Assembly (NCBI RefSeq): GCF_018604545.1 | Contig: NZ_CP075896.1 | Location: 7,812,001-7,876,000, forward strand | Source: Streptomyces koelreuteriae | GTDB taxonomy: Bacteria; Actinomycetota; Actinomycetes; Streptomycetales; Streptomycetaceae | Reading direction: 5' to 3' | DNA length: 64,000 bases | In this document: piece after piece, positions 8,330 to 16,885 of the stretch | Numbering within the stretch: position 1 is the first letter of the stretch | How the letters are laid out: every line of letters begins with the position of its first letter | Translations under genes and position numbers: made by a program | The notes under the pieces: generated by a model | Databases searched by the model: none | Seen by the model: only the letters and a program-made list of their open reading frames with translations | Told to the model about the DNA's origin: nothing

Positions 8330-9994
8330 ATGAGCAGCGCGAACCCCACACCCGCCTCCCCGCCCGCCCGGCGTCTGCCGCTGGCAGGCGTGCTGCGCGT
8401 CGGCCGGCCCTCCGAGATCTGGTTCAAGCCCGCGCTGAGCGTGGTCGTGTCGATCGCCCCGCCCAACCTCACCCTCCTGGCGCTCGGCCGGCTCGACCTG
8501 GCGATGTACACGATGGCCGGATCCCTGTGCGCGCTGTACGCCCACAACCGCCCCTACGCCGCCCGGGCCGGGGCCCTGGTGTGGGTGGTGCTCGGCATGC
8601 TCGGCGGGCTCGCCGTCGCCTTGGTCGCCGCCTCGCTCACCGGCAGCGCCGTCGTGCTGGTCACGGTCGGCGCCCTGCTGGCCGCCGCGCAGAAGGTGCT
8701 GTGCGACGCCACGCGGGTCGGGCCGCCGGGCAATGTCGTCCTCACGTTCGTCAGCTCGGCCTCGCTGTTCGCGCCGCAGACCCTCGCCCAGGTCCCCGGC
8801 CATCTGGCGCTGGCCGCCGCGACGGGTGCCTGGGCCTGGCTCGTCTGCATGGCGCCCGCGCTGGTCCGGCCGCACGGGCCGGAGCGCCGCGCCACCGCCG
8901 GTGCGCTGAGGGCCGCGGCGGCGTACGCAGACACCGGCGGCACGGGTGAGGGGCATGCCCGGGCCCGGGCCGCGGGCTACGCCGCCGTCCAGGCCGCCTG
9001 GCAGTCACTGCTGTCCACCGGCGCGCCCTCCCGGACCCGGCGCGCCCTGGAACGGCTCGTCGTACGGGCCGAGGTCGCCCTCGCGGCGCCGTCGGAGTCG
9101 GATGCCGGGCGGCTGCGCGCGTGGGCCCGGGCGCTGCGCGGCACCGGGCCCGTCCCGCAGGCCGGTCTGCCGCGGGCGGCCGCCGACGAGTTGCTCGGAG
9201 TGGACGCGGCCCGCTCCCTCTGGACCCGGCTCGGCCCGCTGACCCCGCTCGCGGTGCGTACCGCGCTCGGCTGCGCACTCGCCGGCTACGCCTCCCTCGC
9301 CCTGGGCATCGGCCGCCCCTACTGGGCCCTGGTCACCGCAGCCTCGCTCTACCAGGCCAACATCGCCCTCACCTGGAGCCGGGCCGTCCAGCGGGTCGTC
9401 GGCAACGTCGTGGGCGTGCTCGTCTTCGCGGCCGTCGCCCCGCTCGCGCACCTGGACCAGGCGCTCCTCGTGCTGTGCTGCCTCGCGTTCAGCTTCGGCG
9501 CCGAGGTGCTGATCAGCCGCAACTACTGGCTCGGCAGCGTCTGCGTGACCCCCATGGCCCTGCTCATCACCGAGTTCGCCGGATCCCAGCAGCCCGGCGA
9601 GCTGATAACGGAGCGCGTCGTGGACACCGTCGTCGGCGCCCTGGTCGGTTTCGTCGCCGCCGTGGCCGTCACCAACCGGCGCGCGGGCGACCGCGTCGAA
9701 GGAGCCCTGGCCACCGCCGACCGGGCCCGCGAGCACGCCGCCCGCCTCCTGGCTGAGCCGGACCCCGACGCGGCCGCCCTGGAGTCGGCCCGTCGCGGCC
9801 TCGCCGTCGCCCTGGTCGACCTGCGGGCCACCGCCGACGCCGCGGCCGGCGAATGGTGGCAGCGCGCCCTGCCCCAGGAGCGGGTCGTGCTGGCCGAGCA
9901 GTCGGGACACCGTACGCTCGCCGCTACGGCACGACGCCAGGGGCTGCTCCCGGAACGGGGCACGGGCACGGAGACGGAGGACGCACGGCCATGA
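8330..9994 (+). CDS. FUSC family membrane protein (aromatic-compound exporter-like)
   Basis: A 554-residue protein with two clusters of transmembrane helices (roughly residues 40-170 and 315-450) separated by a soluble region, the FUSC layout. The second cluster contains LGIGRPYWALVTAASLYQAN and VQRVVGNVVGVLVFAAVAPL, characteristic of the aromatic-acid exporter domain. Relatives such as AaeB and FusC export or import aromatic acids and related compounds. ATG 8330 matches a promoter -10 seven bases upstream. Its stop overlaps the start of a MarR gene (ATGA), so regulator and transporter are translationally coupled. Confidence 0.85.
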   Translation: MSSANPTPASPPARRLPLAGVLRVGRPSEIWFKPALSVVVSIAPPNLTLLALGRLDLAMYTMAGSLCALYAHNRPYAARAGALVWVVLGMLGGLAVALVAASLTGSAVVLVTVGALLAAAQKVLCDATRVGPPGNVVLTFVSSASLFAPQTLAQVPGHLALAAATGAWAWLVCMAPALVRPHGPERRATAGALRAAAAYADTGGTGEGHARARAAGYAAVQAAWQSLLSTGAPSRTRRALERLVVRAEVALAAPSESDAGRLRAWARALRGTGPVPQAGLPRAAADELLGVDAARSLWTRLGPLTPLAVRTALGCALAGYASLALGIGRPYWALVTAASLYQANIALTWSRAVQRVVGNVVGVLVFAAVAPLAHLDQALLVLCCLAFSFGAEVLISRNYWLGSVCVTPMALLITEFAGSQQPGELITERVVDTVVGALVGFVAAVAVTNRRAGDRVEGALATADRAREHAARLLAEPDPDAAALESARRGLAVALVDLRATADAAAGEWWQRALPQERVVLAEQSGHRTLAATARRQGLLPERGTGTETEDARP

Positions 9995-10629
9995 CGGCGA
10001 CGGAAGGGTCATCGCCCACGGGGGACAAGCCGGGATTCGACCCGCAACCGGCGCCCGGACCCGGGCGGACGGGGGACGACCTCACCGAGGTGCGCACGAC
10101 CGGAGAGGAACGGGCCGGTGGCCGGCGGGGAGACACCGTCGCCGGTGTCGTGCGGCAGTGGCAGTCCGTGCACCCCGGGCTCGACACCGGGCCGATGGAG
10201 GTCATCGGCCGGATCAACCGCTGTGCCGCCCTCCTGCAGCAGGCCGAGGACGCGCCGCTGCGCCGAGCGGGGCTGAGCCGCCCGGAGTTCGATCTGCTGG
10301 GCGCGCTGCGCCGCACCGGGCACGAACTGTCCCCCGGGGAGCTGGCCCGGGAGACCTTCTCCTCGGGCGCCGCCGTCACCAAGCGACTCAAGCAGCTCAC
10401 CGAACGCGGGCTGGTGGAGCGCCGGGCCGACAGCCGTGACCGTCGCGTCGCCCACCTCCGCCTCACCGACGCCGGACGCGAACTCGTCGACGGTGTCCTG
10501 CCCGCCCAGCTCGCCTACGAGACAGCGGTCCTGTCCGGCCTGGACGCCCCCGAGCAGGGTGAACTCGCCGCTCTTCTCGGAGAGTTGCTCGGCCAGCTGG
10601 AGGGTCGCCTGGGCGCGCTGCGGGGCTGA
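9991..10629 (+). CDS. MarR family transcriptional regulator
   Basis: A 212-residue regulator with an unusual hydrophilic N-terminal extension of about 65 residues. The winged HTH follows: RPEFDLLGALRRTGHELSPG, FSSGAAVTKRLKQLTERGLV and the wing RRADSRDRRVAHLRLT. MarR proteins often repress transporter genes and release DNA on binding phenolic ligands, which fits the overlapping FUSC gene upstream. The likely operator is the inverted repeat at 8297-8308. The start overlaps the FUSC stop; a shorter start at MEVIGRINR is possible. Confidence 0.88.
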   Translation: MTATEGSSPTGDKPGFDPQPAPGPGRTGDDLTEVRTTGEERAGGRRGDTVAGVVRQWQSVHPGLDTGPMEVIGRINRCAALLQQAEDAPLRRAGLSRPEFDLLGALRRTGHELSPGELARETFSSGAAVTKRLKQLTERGLVERRADSRDRRVAHLRLTDAGRELVDGVLPAQLAYETAVLSGLDAPEQGELAALLGELLGQLEGRLGALRG

Positions 10630-10646
10630 ACCGGACCTGTCCGGCC

Positions 10647-10662
10647 GGGGGCGTCCGCCCCC
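10647..10662 (+). terminator. Short GC hairpin after the MarR gene
   Basis: GGGGGC and GCCCCC pair around a GTCC loop 18 bp after the marR stop. The stem is only 6 bp and there is no T-run. Confidence 0.4.
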
Positions 10663-10752
10663 TCTGGCGTGCCGCGCCGGCCCCGACGTACCCTCACCCC
10701 GTACCGCACCGCGTGGCGGCCTCCAGCTCCTTCACCTGCCCGGAGGTACCCC

Positions 10753-11667
10753 ATGCCCGCACTCGAGGTTCGCCCCTTCCGCCGAGCCGACCGCGACCAG
10801 CTCACCGACCTGGTCAACATGCATGTGGCGGCCGTCGTGCCCGGCGTCTCCGTCTCCGTGAACACCGTCCTCGGCGACCTGGAGCGGCAGCCCGGCGAGT
10901 TCATCACCGACCCGTGGGTGGCCGAGCGGACGACGCTCGTCGCCGAGCAGCGCCGGTGCGTCGTCGCCGCGGCCCATCTGCTGCGCTACCGCGCCGACGC
11001 CGAGGTCGGCGAGACCTACCGGGACAGCGCCGAGATCAACTGGTTCGTGCACCGCCCGACGGCGTCGCACTGGCCGGACGCCGACCGGGCCGCCGACCTG
11101 CTGATGCGGGCCTGCCTGGCACAGCTCGCCCGCTGGGACGTCCGCGCCCGGTACGCCGACGGCGCACTGCCCGCCCCGCTCGTCCACGGCCTGCCCCGCA
11201 ACTGGCCCCACATCCGGGCCGTCTACGAGCGCGCGGGGTTCCGGCACACCGGCGACACCGAGGTCATCCTGATCGCCAGGGTCGCCGACCTGCCGGCGCA
11301 CGAACCCCGGCCGGGCGTCACGGTCGAACGCACACTGGGGGAGTGCGGCACCCGCTTCAGGGCCTACGCCGACACGCACGCCCTCGGCTTCGTCGAGGTG
11401 GACACGGCCCTGGCCCGCCCCGAGCGGCACGCCCGGGCCGCGGGCCTGGCCGACATCGGCAACCTCCACGTCGACCCCGCGCAGGACGGCACCGGCCTGG
11501 AGCACTGGCTCCTGGCCCAGGCCGCCGACTGGCTCCGCCTGTGCGGCGTCGACCGGCTGGTCGCCTACGAAACGGCCGCCGACACCGCCAGGATCGAGCT
11601 CCTGGCGGGCGCGGGCTTCCGTGAGCTGACCCGTACCGACCGGGGCTGGGAGCACCGCCCCGGGTGA
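10753..11667 (+). CDS. Tandem GNAT N-acetyltransferase
   Basis: A 304-residue protein that appears to contain two GNAT folds. The first half covers LEVRPFRRADRDQLTDLV to FRHTGDTEVILIARV; the second includes ADIGNLHVDPAQDGTGLEHWLLAQAADWL, an acetyl-CoA pyrophosphate-binding loop of the Q/R-x-x-G-x-G/A type (QDGTGL). The first half lacks a clear such loop, so only the C-terminal domain may be catalytic. Acceptor substrate unknown. CGGAGG lies 7 nt before ATG 10753. It converges on a VOC gene with only 2 bp between stop codons. Confidence 0.82.
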   Translation: MPALEVRPFRRADRDQLTDLVNMHVAAVVPGVSVSVNTVLGDLERQPGEFITDPWVAERTTLVAEQRRCVVAAAHLLRYRADAEVGETYRDSAEINWFVHRPTASHWPDADRAADLLMRACLAQLARWDVRARYADGALPAPLVHGLPRNWPHIRAVYERAGFRHTGDTEVILIARVADLPAHEPRPGVTVERTLGECGTRFRAYADTHALGFVEVDTALARPERHARAAGLADIGNLHVDPAQDGTGLEHWLLAQAADWLRLCGVDRLVAYETAADTARIELLAGAGFRELTRTDRGWEHRPG

Positions 11668-11669
11668 TC

Positions 11670-12062
11670 TCAGATACCGGGCCGGTACCGCATCGGGTGG
11701 TCCGCCGGGACCTCGACCAGCACGATCGGCGTCCCGTCCGGGTCCGCGATCCACATCTCGACCAGGCCCCACGGCTCCTTCACCGCCGGCCGCACGATCT
11801 CGACGCCCTTCGCCCGCAGCTCCTCCTCCGCCGCGGCCACGTCGTCCACCTGGAGCCACAGGCGTACGTCCGGTGACGGGGGAGTCTCGGACCGGCCCGC
11901 GACCTCGAGGAAGCCACCGCCCGTGAAATAGACCGTGCCGCGCTCGGGACCCGTGCCGAACTCCCGGTAGACGGCGAGGCCGAGCTGTTCGCCGTAGAAG
12001 GCGCGGGAGCGCTCGGGGTCGGACGGGCGGAGCAGGATTCGGCTGCTCAGTACATGCACCAT
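11670..12062 (-). CDS. VOC (glyoxalase/bleomycin-resistance) family protein
   Basis: A 130-residue protein with the two beta-alpha-beta-beta-beta modules of the vicinal oxygen chelate fold: SSRILLRPSDPERSRAFYGEQLGL first and RLWLQVDDVAAAEEELRAKGVEIV to WIADPDGTPIVLVEVP second. Such proteins bind a metal and act as lyases, dioxygenases or antibiotic-binding proteins; the substrate cannot be told. No Shine-Dalgarno precedes ATG 12062, but TAGGCT ends 7 nt before it, suggesting a leaderless transcript. It diverges from a GNAT gene. Confidence 0.85.
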   Translation of the reverse strand: MVHVLSSRILLRPSDPERSRAFYGEQLGLAVYREFGTGPERGTVYFTGGGFLEVAGRSETPPSPDVRLWLQVDDVAAAEEELRAKGVEIVRPAVKEPWGLVEMWIADPDGTPIVLVEVPADHPMRYRPGI

Positions 12063-12133
12063 GCACGAGAGCCTAGTGGCGGCGCTAGTCTCGTCCCTGC
12101 CCGAGCCACGCCCCGAAACGGAGACACCCGCCC

Positions 12134-12673
12134 ATGGACACCGCCGCCACCGGACTGACCTTCCGTGATGCCACCGACGCCGACGTGGACGAGCTGGTCG
12201 CCCTGATCGAGTCGGCCTACCGGGGCGACGACAGCCGGGTCGGCTGGACCACCGAGGCGGACATTCTCGAGGGGCAGCGGACCGATCCGGAGGGTGTGCT
12301 GGCCGTCATCAAGTCGGCGGACAGCCGGTTGCTGACCGTGGAGCGGGAGGGCCGGATCGTCGCGTGCTGCCAGCTGGAGCACCGCGGGGACCACGCCTAC
12401 TTCGGGATGTTCGCGGTCAGCCCCCGGCTCCAGGGCGAGGGCCTCGGCAAGGTGATCATCGCGGAGGCGGAGGGGCTGGCCCGCGCGACGTGGGGCGTGA
12501 CGGAGATGCACATGACGGTGATATCCGTACGCGACGACCTCATCGCCTGGTACGAGCGACGCGGCTACCGCCGTACGGGTCGGATGACCCCCTTCCCGTA
12601 CGGCGACGAGCGCTTCGGCATCCCGCAGCGCGACGACCTGAAGTTCGAGCTGCTGGTGAAAGAGCTCGGCTAG
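12134..12673 (+). CDS. GNAT family N-acetyltransferase
   Basis: A 179-residue single-domain GNAT. FRDATDADVDELVALIESAYRG is the first strand and helix, and GMFAVSPRLQGEGLGKVIIAEAE is the acetyl-CoA binding motif A (QGEGLG); the C-terminal DLIAWYERRGYRRTGRM is the usual motif B. Substrate not predictable. A CGGAG site precedes ATG 12134. It faces a glycerophosphodiesterase gene, their stops 3 bp apart. Confidence 0.87.
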   Translation: MDTAATGLTFRDATDADVDELVALIESAYRGDDSRVGWTTEADILEGQRTDPEGVLAVIKSADSRLLTVEREGRIVACCQLEHRGDHAYFGMFAVSPRLQGEGLGKVIIAEAEGLARATWGVTEMHMTVISVRDDLIAWYERRGYRRTGRMTPFPYGDERFGIPQRDDLKFELLVKELG

Positions 12674-12676
12674 CGG

Positions 12677-13360
12677 CTAGGCCGTGAAGCGGCCCGTGCG
12701 CTTGATGTCCGGGTGGTCGGTGGTCGCGCCGTCCAGGCCGAACGCCCGGACCAGCCGCAGATGGTCCTGGGTGTTCACCACCCAGCCGATGATCCGCAGG
12801 TCCGCCTTCCGCGCACGCTCGACGACCTCCAGGGTGAGCCGGCGGATGTTCAGGCAGACGGTCTCGGCGCCGACCGCGACGGCGCGGTCCACGATGTCGG
12901 TGCCGTAGCGGCTGGCGATCAGCGCGGTCCGCACACCCGGCACCAGTGGCTTGATCTCGGCGATCGCCTCGTCGTGGAACGAGGAGACCTCCACCCGCCC
13001 GGCCAGCCCGCGCTGGTTCATCACCTCGGCCAGGGCCCGCGCCGCCTGCGCGTCCTTGATCTCCGCCTGGAGCGGCGCCTGGACGGCCTCCAGGACCTCT
13101 TCGAAGACCGGCACCCGCTCACCCCGCCCCGCGTCCAGGGCGCGCAGCTCGGCGAGGGTCTTCTCGGCGATGGGCCCGCTGCCGTCGGTCGTGCGGTCCA
13201 CGTCCGTGTCGTGCATGACGACGAGCGCGCCGTCCTTGCTCAGATGCAGGTCGAGTTCGATGGCGTCGAGGCCGGCCTCCTCGGCGGCGACGAAGGACCG
13301 GAGGGTGTTCTCGGGCTCCACACCCATGATTCCGCGGTGACCGATGGTGAGGAAGTTCAA
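12677..13360 (-). CDS. Glycerophosphodiester phosphodiesterase
   Basis: A 227-residue cytoplasmic GDPD, a TIM-barrel enzyme that hydrolyses glycerophosphodiesters to sn-glycerol 3-phosphate and an alcohol, recycling phospholipid head groups. The active-site pattern is present: GHRG (His8-Arg9), PENT (Glu-Asn), ELDLHLSKDGALVVMHD (metal-binding Glu/Asp and second His). Later LQAEIK supplies another metal-ligand Glu. TTG is used as start: GGAAGAGAG lies upstream and the next in-frame start would remove the HRG motif. No signal peptide, unlike secreted GlpQ. Confidence 0.9.
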   Translation of the reverse strand: MNFLTIGHRGIMGVEPENTLRSFVAAEEAGLDAIELDLHLSKDGALVVMHDTDVDRTTDGSGPIAEKTLAELRALDAGRGERVPVFEEVLEAVQAPLQAEIKDAQAARALAEVMNQRGLAGRVEVSSFHDEAIAEIKPLVPGVRTALIASRYGTDIVDRAVAVGAETVCLNIRRLTLEVVERARKADLRIIGWVVNTQDHLRLVRAFGLDGATTDHPDIKRTGRFTA

Positions 13361-13610
13361 GACGCGACTCTCTTCCGTCGACAGGCGGCACTGGAGGCCT
13401 TACGGCCCACCAGGACCGTATCGCCTGTACCCGCCCTCTGCAGAGGGCGAGGGCATGGTCGACGGACATCCGGGCACAAGCATGGCCGACAGGAAAAAGT
13501 GCGGCGAACCACAGGGTGCGGCAGGATAATTTTCGGATGCTGCCCTTGCTGGGAGGAACCTCGTGTGTATACGGTCGAGGTACGCGAGATTCTCCCGTGG
13601 AAGGTGGGAC

Positions 13611-15008
13611 ATGACGGAAATTCTTGTGCAGGTGGGTTCGGAGGGCCTGGTTCCTCCCGTGGCCAGGGTGGTGGAGCACCCGGCATGGCCCGTGCTCAAG
13701 GATGCCGTGGAGCGGATCCGGCCATGGCAGTCCAAGGACGGGTCGATCGACTTCGCAGCCGAGGGCGCTCCGGAGCCCGCGGACGCCGAGCTGGCCATCC
13801 GCCGGGCCGCCGACGCGGTGCTGGAGCTCTCCCCGCTGCTCCCGCACGACGCCGCCTACCACGAGGCCCTGGTCAAGGACCTGCGCCGATGGGCCGACAG
13901 CGGCTTCGAGGTGCCCGACTTCCTCGACTCCCTGCTGGCCTTCCAGCCCGCGGCGAGCCGCGCCGACGGCCTCCAGCACCTGGTCGTCTTCCCGATGTAC
14001 ACGCAGAACGGCAACCCGGACCGCAACCTCGAAGCGGTCGTCCTGCGCATGGTCTGGCCCGACTGGCTGTCGGAGCTGGAGCGCACGCGCTACGACAACC
14101 CGCTGTTCTGCGGCATCAAGTTCGAGGACTTCACGGCCGGCTACGACACCAACTCCGCCGTCCTGTTCCCCGAGACCATCGCCGTGCGCGAGGCACCCGA
14201 GCGCTTCAGCTGGGGCGGCATCTTCTGCGACCGCGAGGCCGCCCGCTTCCGCCGGGTGACCGACGCCGCCGTCGACATCCTGGGCCTTCAGCTGCCCGAG
14301 GACGTCGCCGCGATGGTCCACGACCAGAAGCGCTGCGAGGAGGCGTTCGTCCTGTGGGACATGGTCCACGACCGCACCCACAGCCACGGCGACCTGCCGT
14401 TCGACCCGTTCATGATCAAGCAGCGGCAGCCGTTCTGGATGTACGGCCTGGAGGAGCTGCGCTGCGACCTCACCGCCTTCAAGGAGGCCGTGAAGCTGTC
14501 GGCCGAGGGCGTCCCGCAGGCCCGTGACGTGCAGGTCGCGGTGCTCTTCGACCGTATGTTCCGCTTCCCGGTCACCGGCGAGCGCGTGCGCAACTACGAC
14601 GGCCTCGGCGGCCAGCTCCTCTTCGCCTACCTGCACAAGCACGACGTCGTCCGCTGGACCGACAACAAGCTGACCATCGACTGGGAGCGTGCCCCGCAGG
14701 TCACCAACCAGCTGTGCGCCGACATCGAGCAGCTCTACCGCGACGGCATCGACCGCCCCAAGCTCGTGCACTGGTTTGCCGGATACGAGCTGGTCTCCAC
14801 GTACCTCTCCCCGCACCCGGGCTCGAAGTGGGCCAAGGGCCCCGAGGCCCTGGACGTGACACAGCCGCCCCGGAAACTCGTCGATGACGTGCTTCCGGAC
14901 GAGTTTCCGCTGAGCATGTTCTATGAGGCACTGTCCAAGAAGCTGAAGAACGTGATCGCCTCCACCAAGGGCATCACGGCGGACGGCGCCGAGCGGATCG
15001 CCGCGTGA
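13611..15008 (+). CDS. DUF6421-like conserved protein
   Basis: A 465-residue soluble protein that I recognise as a Streptomyces-conserved family (DUF6421) of unknown function. Notable segments are LQHLVVFPMYTQNGNPDRNLEAVVLRMVWPDW, HDRTHSHGDLPFDPFMIKQRQPFWMYGLEELRCDLTAF and NYDGLGGQLLFAYLHKHDVVRWTDNKL. The HDRTHSHGD run offers several possible metal ligands. GGAAGG precedes ATG 13611. It begins an operon with an SDR dehydrogenase and a threonine-aldolase-like enzyme, the gaps being 50 bp and a 4-bp overlap, so it probably works in the same small-molecule pathway. Confidence 0.8.
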   Translation: MTEILVQVGSEGLVPPVARVVEHPAWPVLKDAVERIRPWQSKDGSIDFAAEGAPEPADAELAIRRAADAVLELSPLLPHDAAYHEALVKDLRRWADSGFEVPDFLDSLLAFQPAASRADGLQHLVVFPMYTQNGNPDRNLEAVVLRMVWPDWLSELERTRYDNPLFCGIKFEDFTAGYDTNSAVLFPETIAVREAPERFSWGGIFCDREAARFRRVTDAAVDILGLQLPEDVAAMVHDQKRCEEAFVLWDMVHDRTHSHGDLPFDPFMIKQRQPFWMYGLEELRCDLTAFKEAVKLSAEGVPQARDVQVAVLFDRMFRFPVTGERVRNYDGLGGQLLFAYLHKHDVVRWTDNKLTIDWERAPQVTNQLCADIEQLYRDGIDRPKLVHWFAGYELVSTYLSPHPGSKWAKGPEALDVTQPPRKLVDDVLPDEFPLSMFYEALSKKLKNVIASTKGITADGAERIAA

Positions 15009-15058
15009 GCGGCGGAAACCTCCGCGGAACCGAGAACACTGCTCAGGAGGCGAAGAAG

Positions 15059-15808
15059 ATGGCGGGGAACGGAGCTCTCAGCGGTGCGGTGATCGCGGTG
15101 GCCGGCGCGGGCGGGCCCGCGGGCCGCGCGGCGCTGCTGCGACTGGCCGAGGCGGGGGCGACGGTCGCCGCCGCCGACAACGATCCCGAGCGGCTCGCGG
15201 AGGCCGTGGACGCGGCGCGCTACGCCTCGGGCGGCGCCAGCGTCATCGGTGAGCCCGTCGATCTGCTGGATCTGCAGTCCACCCGGGACTGGGCCGCGCA
15301 CATCGAGAAGGACTTCGGCCGCGTCGACGGCGTGGTCCACCTCGTGGGCGGCTGGCGCGGCAGCGAGACCTTCATCAAGACCAGTCTCGACGACTGGGAC
15401 TTCCTGGAGCTGCTGCTGATCCGCACCGTGCAGCACACCTCGCTGGCCTTCTTCGAGGCCCTGCAGCGCAGCGAGCGCGGCAGGTATCTGCTGATCAGCG
15501 CGGCCGGTGCCACGAAGCCGACCGCGGGCAACGCCTCGTACGCCGCCGCCAAGGCCGCCGCCGAGGCCTGGACGCTCGCGCTGGCCGACGCCTTCCGCAA
15601 GGCGGGGGGCGCCGAGGGCCCGACGTCCGCCGCTGCCATCCTGGTGGTGAAGGCGCTGGTGCACGACGCGATGCGCGCCGAGCGGCCCAACGCGAAGTTC
15701 GCGGGCTTCACCGACGTCAAGGACCTGGCCGAGGCCGTCGTGGGTGTCTGGGACAAGCCCGCCGCCGAAGTGAACGGAAACCGTCTGTGGCTCACCGAGA
15801 AGCCGTGA
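15059..15808 (+). CDS. Short-chain dehydrogenase/reductase
   Basis: A 249-residue SDR. The nucleotide-binding loop is AVAGAGGPAGRAALLRLAE, a variant of TGxxxGxG with A-G-A-G-G-P-A-G. Catalytic residues are Ser in LLISAAGAT and the Tyr-Lys pair in ASYAAAKAAAE (YxxxK). NAD(P)-dependent oxidation or reduction of a hydroxyl/keto group is expected. ATG 15059 has AGGAGG nine bases upstream. The stop overlaps the GTG of the next gene (GTGA), indicating translational coupling to the aldolase-like enzyme. Confidence 0.88.
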   Translation: MAGNGALSGAVIAVAGAGGPAGRAALLRLAEAGATVAAADNDPERLAEAVDAARYASGGASVIGEPVDLLDLQSTRDWAAHIEKDFGRVDGVVHLVGGWRGSETFIKTSLDDWDFLELLLIRTVQHTSLAFFEALQRSERGRYLLISAAGATKPTAGNASYAAAKAAAEAWTLALADAFRKAGGAEGPTSAAAILVVKALVHDAMRAERPNAKFAGFTDVKDLAEAVVGVWDKPAAEVNGNRLWLTEKP

Positions 15809-16875
15809 ACCCGCCGAAGACCGACGCGCGCCGCCATCACGACCCGGAAGTCCGCGGTTTCGCCAGCGACAACTACGCCGGCGCCCACCCGGAGGTGCTC
15901 GCCGCCCTGGCCCTGGCCAACGGCGGGCACCAGGTCGCGTACGGGGAGGACGCGTACACCGAGAACCTCCAGAACGTCGTGCGCAGCCACTTCGGCGCCA
16001 CGGCCGAGGCGTTCCCGGTCTTCAACGGCACCGGCGCGAACGTCGTCGCCCTCCAGGCGGTCACCGACCGCTGGGGAGCGGTGATCTGCGCCGAGAGCGC
16101 GCACATCAACGTCGACGAGTGCGGGGCTCCCGAACGGGTCGGCGGTCTGAAGCTGCTCACCGTCGCGACGCCCGACGGCAAGCTCACGCCCGAGCTGATC
16201 GACCGGCAGGCCTTCGGCTGGGACGACGAGCACCGGGCGATGCCGCAGGTCGTCTCCCTCACCCAGTCCACCGAACTGGGCACGGTCTACACGCCGGACG
16301 AGATACGCGCCATCTGCGAGCACGCCCACGCGCACGGCATGAAGGTGCACGTGGACGGCTCCCGGCTGGCCAACGCCGCCGCCACCCTGGACGTCCCGAT
16401 GCGGACGTTCACCGACGCCGTCGGCGTCGACCTCCTCTCCCTGGGCGGCACGAAGAACGGCGCCCTGTTCGGCGAGGCCGTCGTGGTCCTGAACCAGGAC
16501 GCCGTCAGCCACATGAAGCATCTGCGCAAGCTGTCCATGCAGCTCGCCTCCAAGATGCGTTTCGTGTCGGTGCAGCTGGAGGCCCTGCTCGCCCGGGACC
16601 TGTGGCTGCGCAACGCCCGCCACGCCAACGAGATGGCCCAGCGCCTCGCCGAGGGCGTGCGCGCCGTGCACGGGGTGGAGATCCTCTACCCCGTGCAGGC
16701 CAACGCGGTGTTCGCCCGTCTGCCGCACCAGGTGAGCGAGCGTCTGCAGAAGCGGTTCCGCTTCTACTTCTGGGACGAGGCCGCGGGCGACGTCCGCTGG
16801 ATGTGCGCCTTCGACACGACCGAGGAGGACGTGGACCTGTTCCTGGCCGCGCTGAAGGAGGAGATGGCCCGCTGA
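15805..16875 (+). CDS. Threonine aldolase family PLP enzyme
   Basis: A 356-residue fold-type I PLP enzyme of the low-specificity L-threonine aldolase/beta-eliminating lyase family. GFASDNYAGAHPEVLAALALAN is the N-terminal motif, HVDGSRLANAAA carries the PLP-binding Asp, and LSLGGTKNGALFGEAVV contains the Schiff-base Lys (about residue 217). Such enzymes cleave beta-hydroxy amino acids to glycine and an aldehyde. Together with the upstream SDR this suggests catabolism or synthesis of a hydroxy-amino acid. The GTG overlapping the SDR stop is preferred; a GTG six codons upstream is the alternative. Confidence 0.88.
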   Translation: MNPPKTDARRHHDPEVRGFASDNYAGAHPEVLAALALANGGHQVAYGEDAYTENLQNVVRSHFGATAEAFPVFNGTGANVVALQAVTDRWGAVICAESAHINVDECGAPERVGGLKLLTVATPDGKLTPELIDRQAFGWDDEHRAMPQVVSLTQSTELGTVYTPDEIRAICEHAHAHGMKVHVDGSRLANAAATLDVPMRTFTDAVGVDLLSLGGTKNGALFGEAVVVLNQDAVSHMKHLRKLSMQLASKMRFVSVQLEALLARDLWLRNARHANEMAQRLAEGVRAVHGVEILYPVQANAVFARLPHQVSERLQKRFRFYFWDEAAGDVRWMCAFDTTEEDVDLFLAALKEEMAR

Positions 16876-16885
16876 CCCACGCTGG

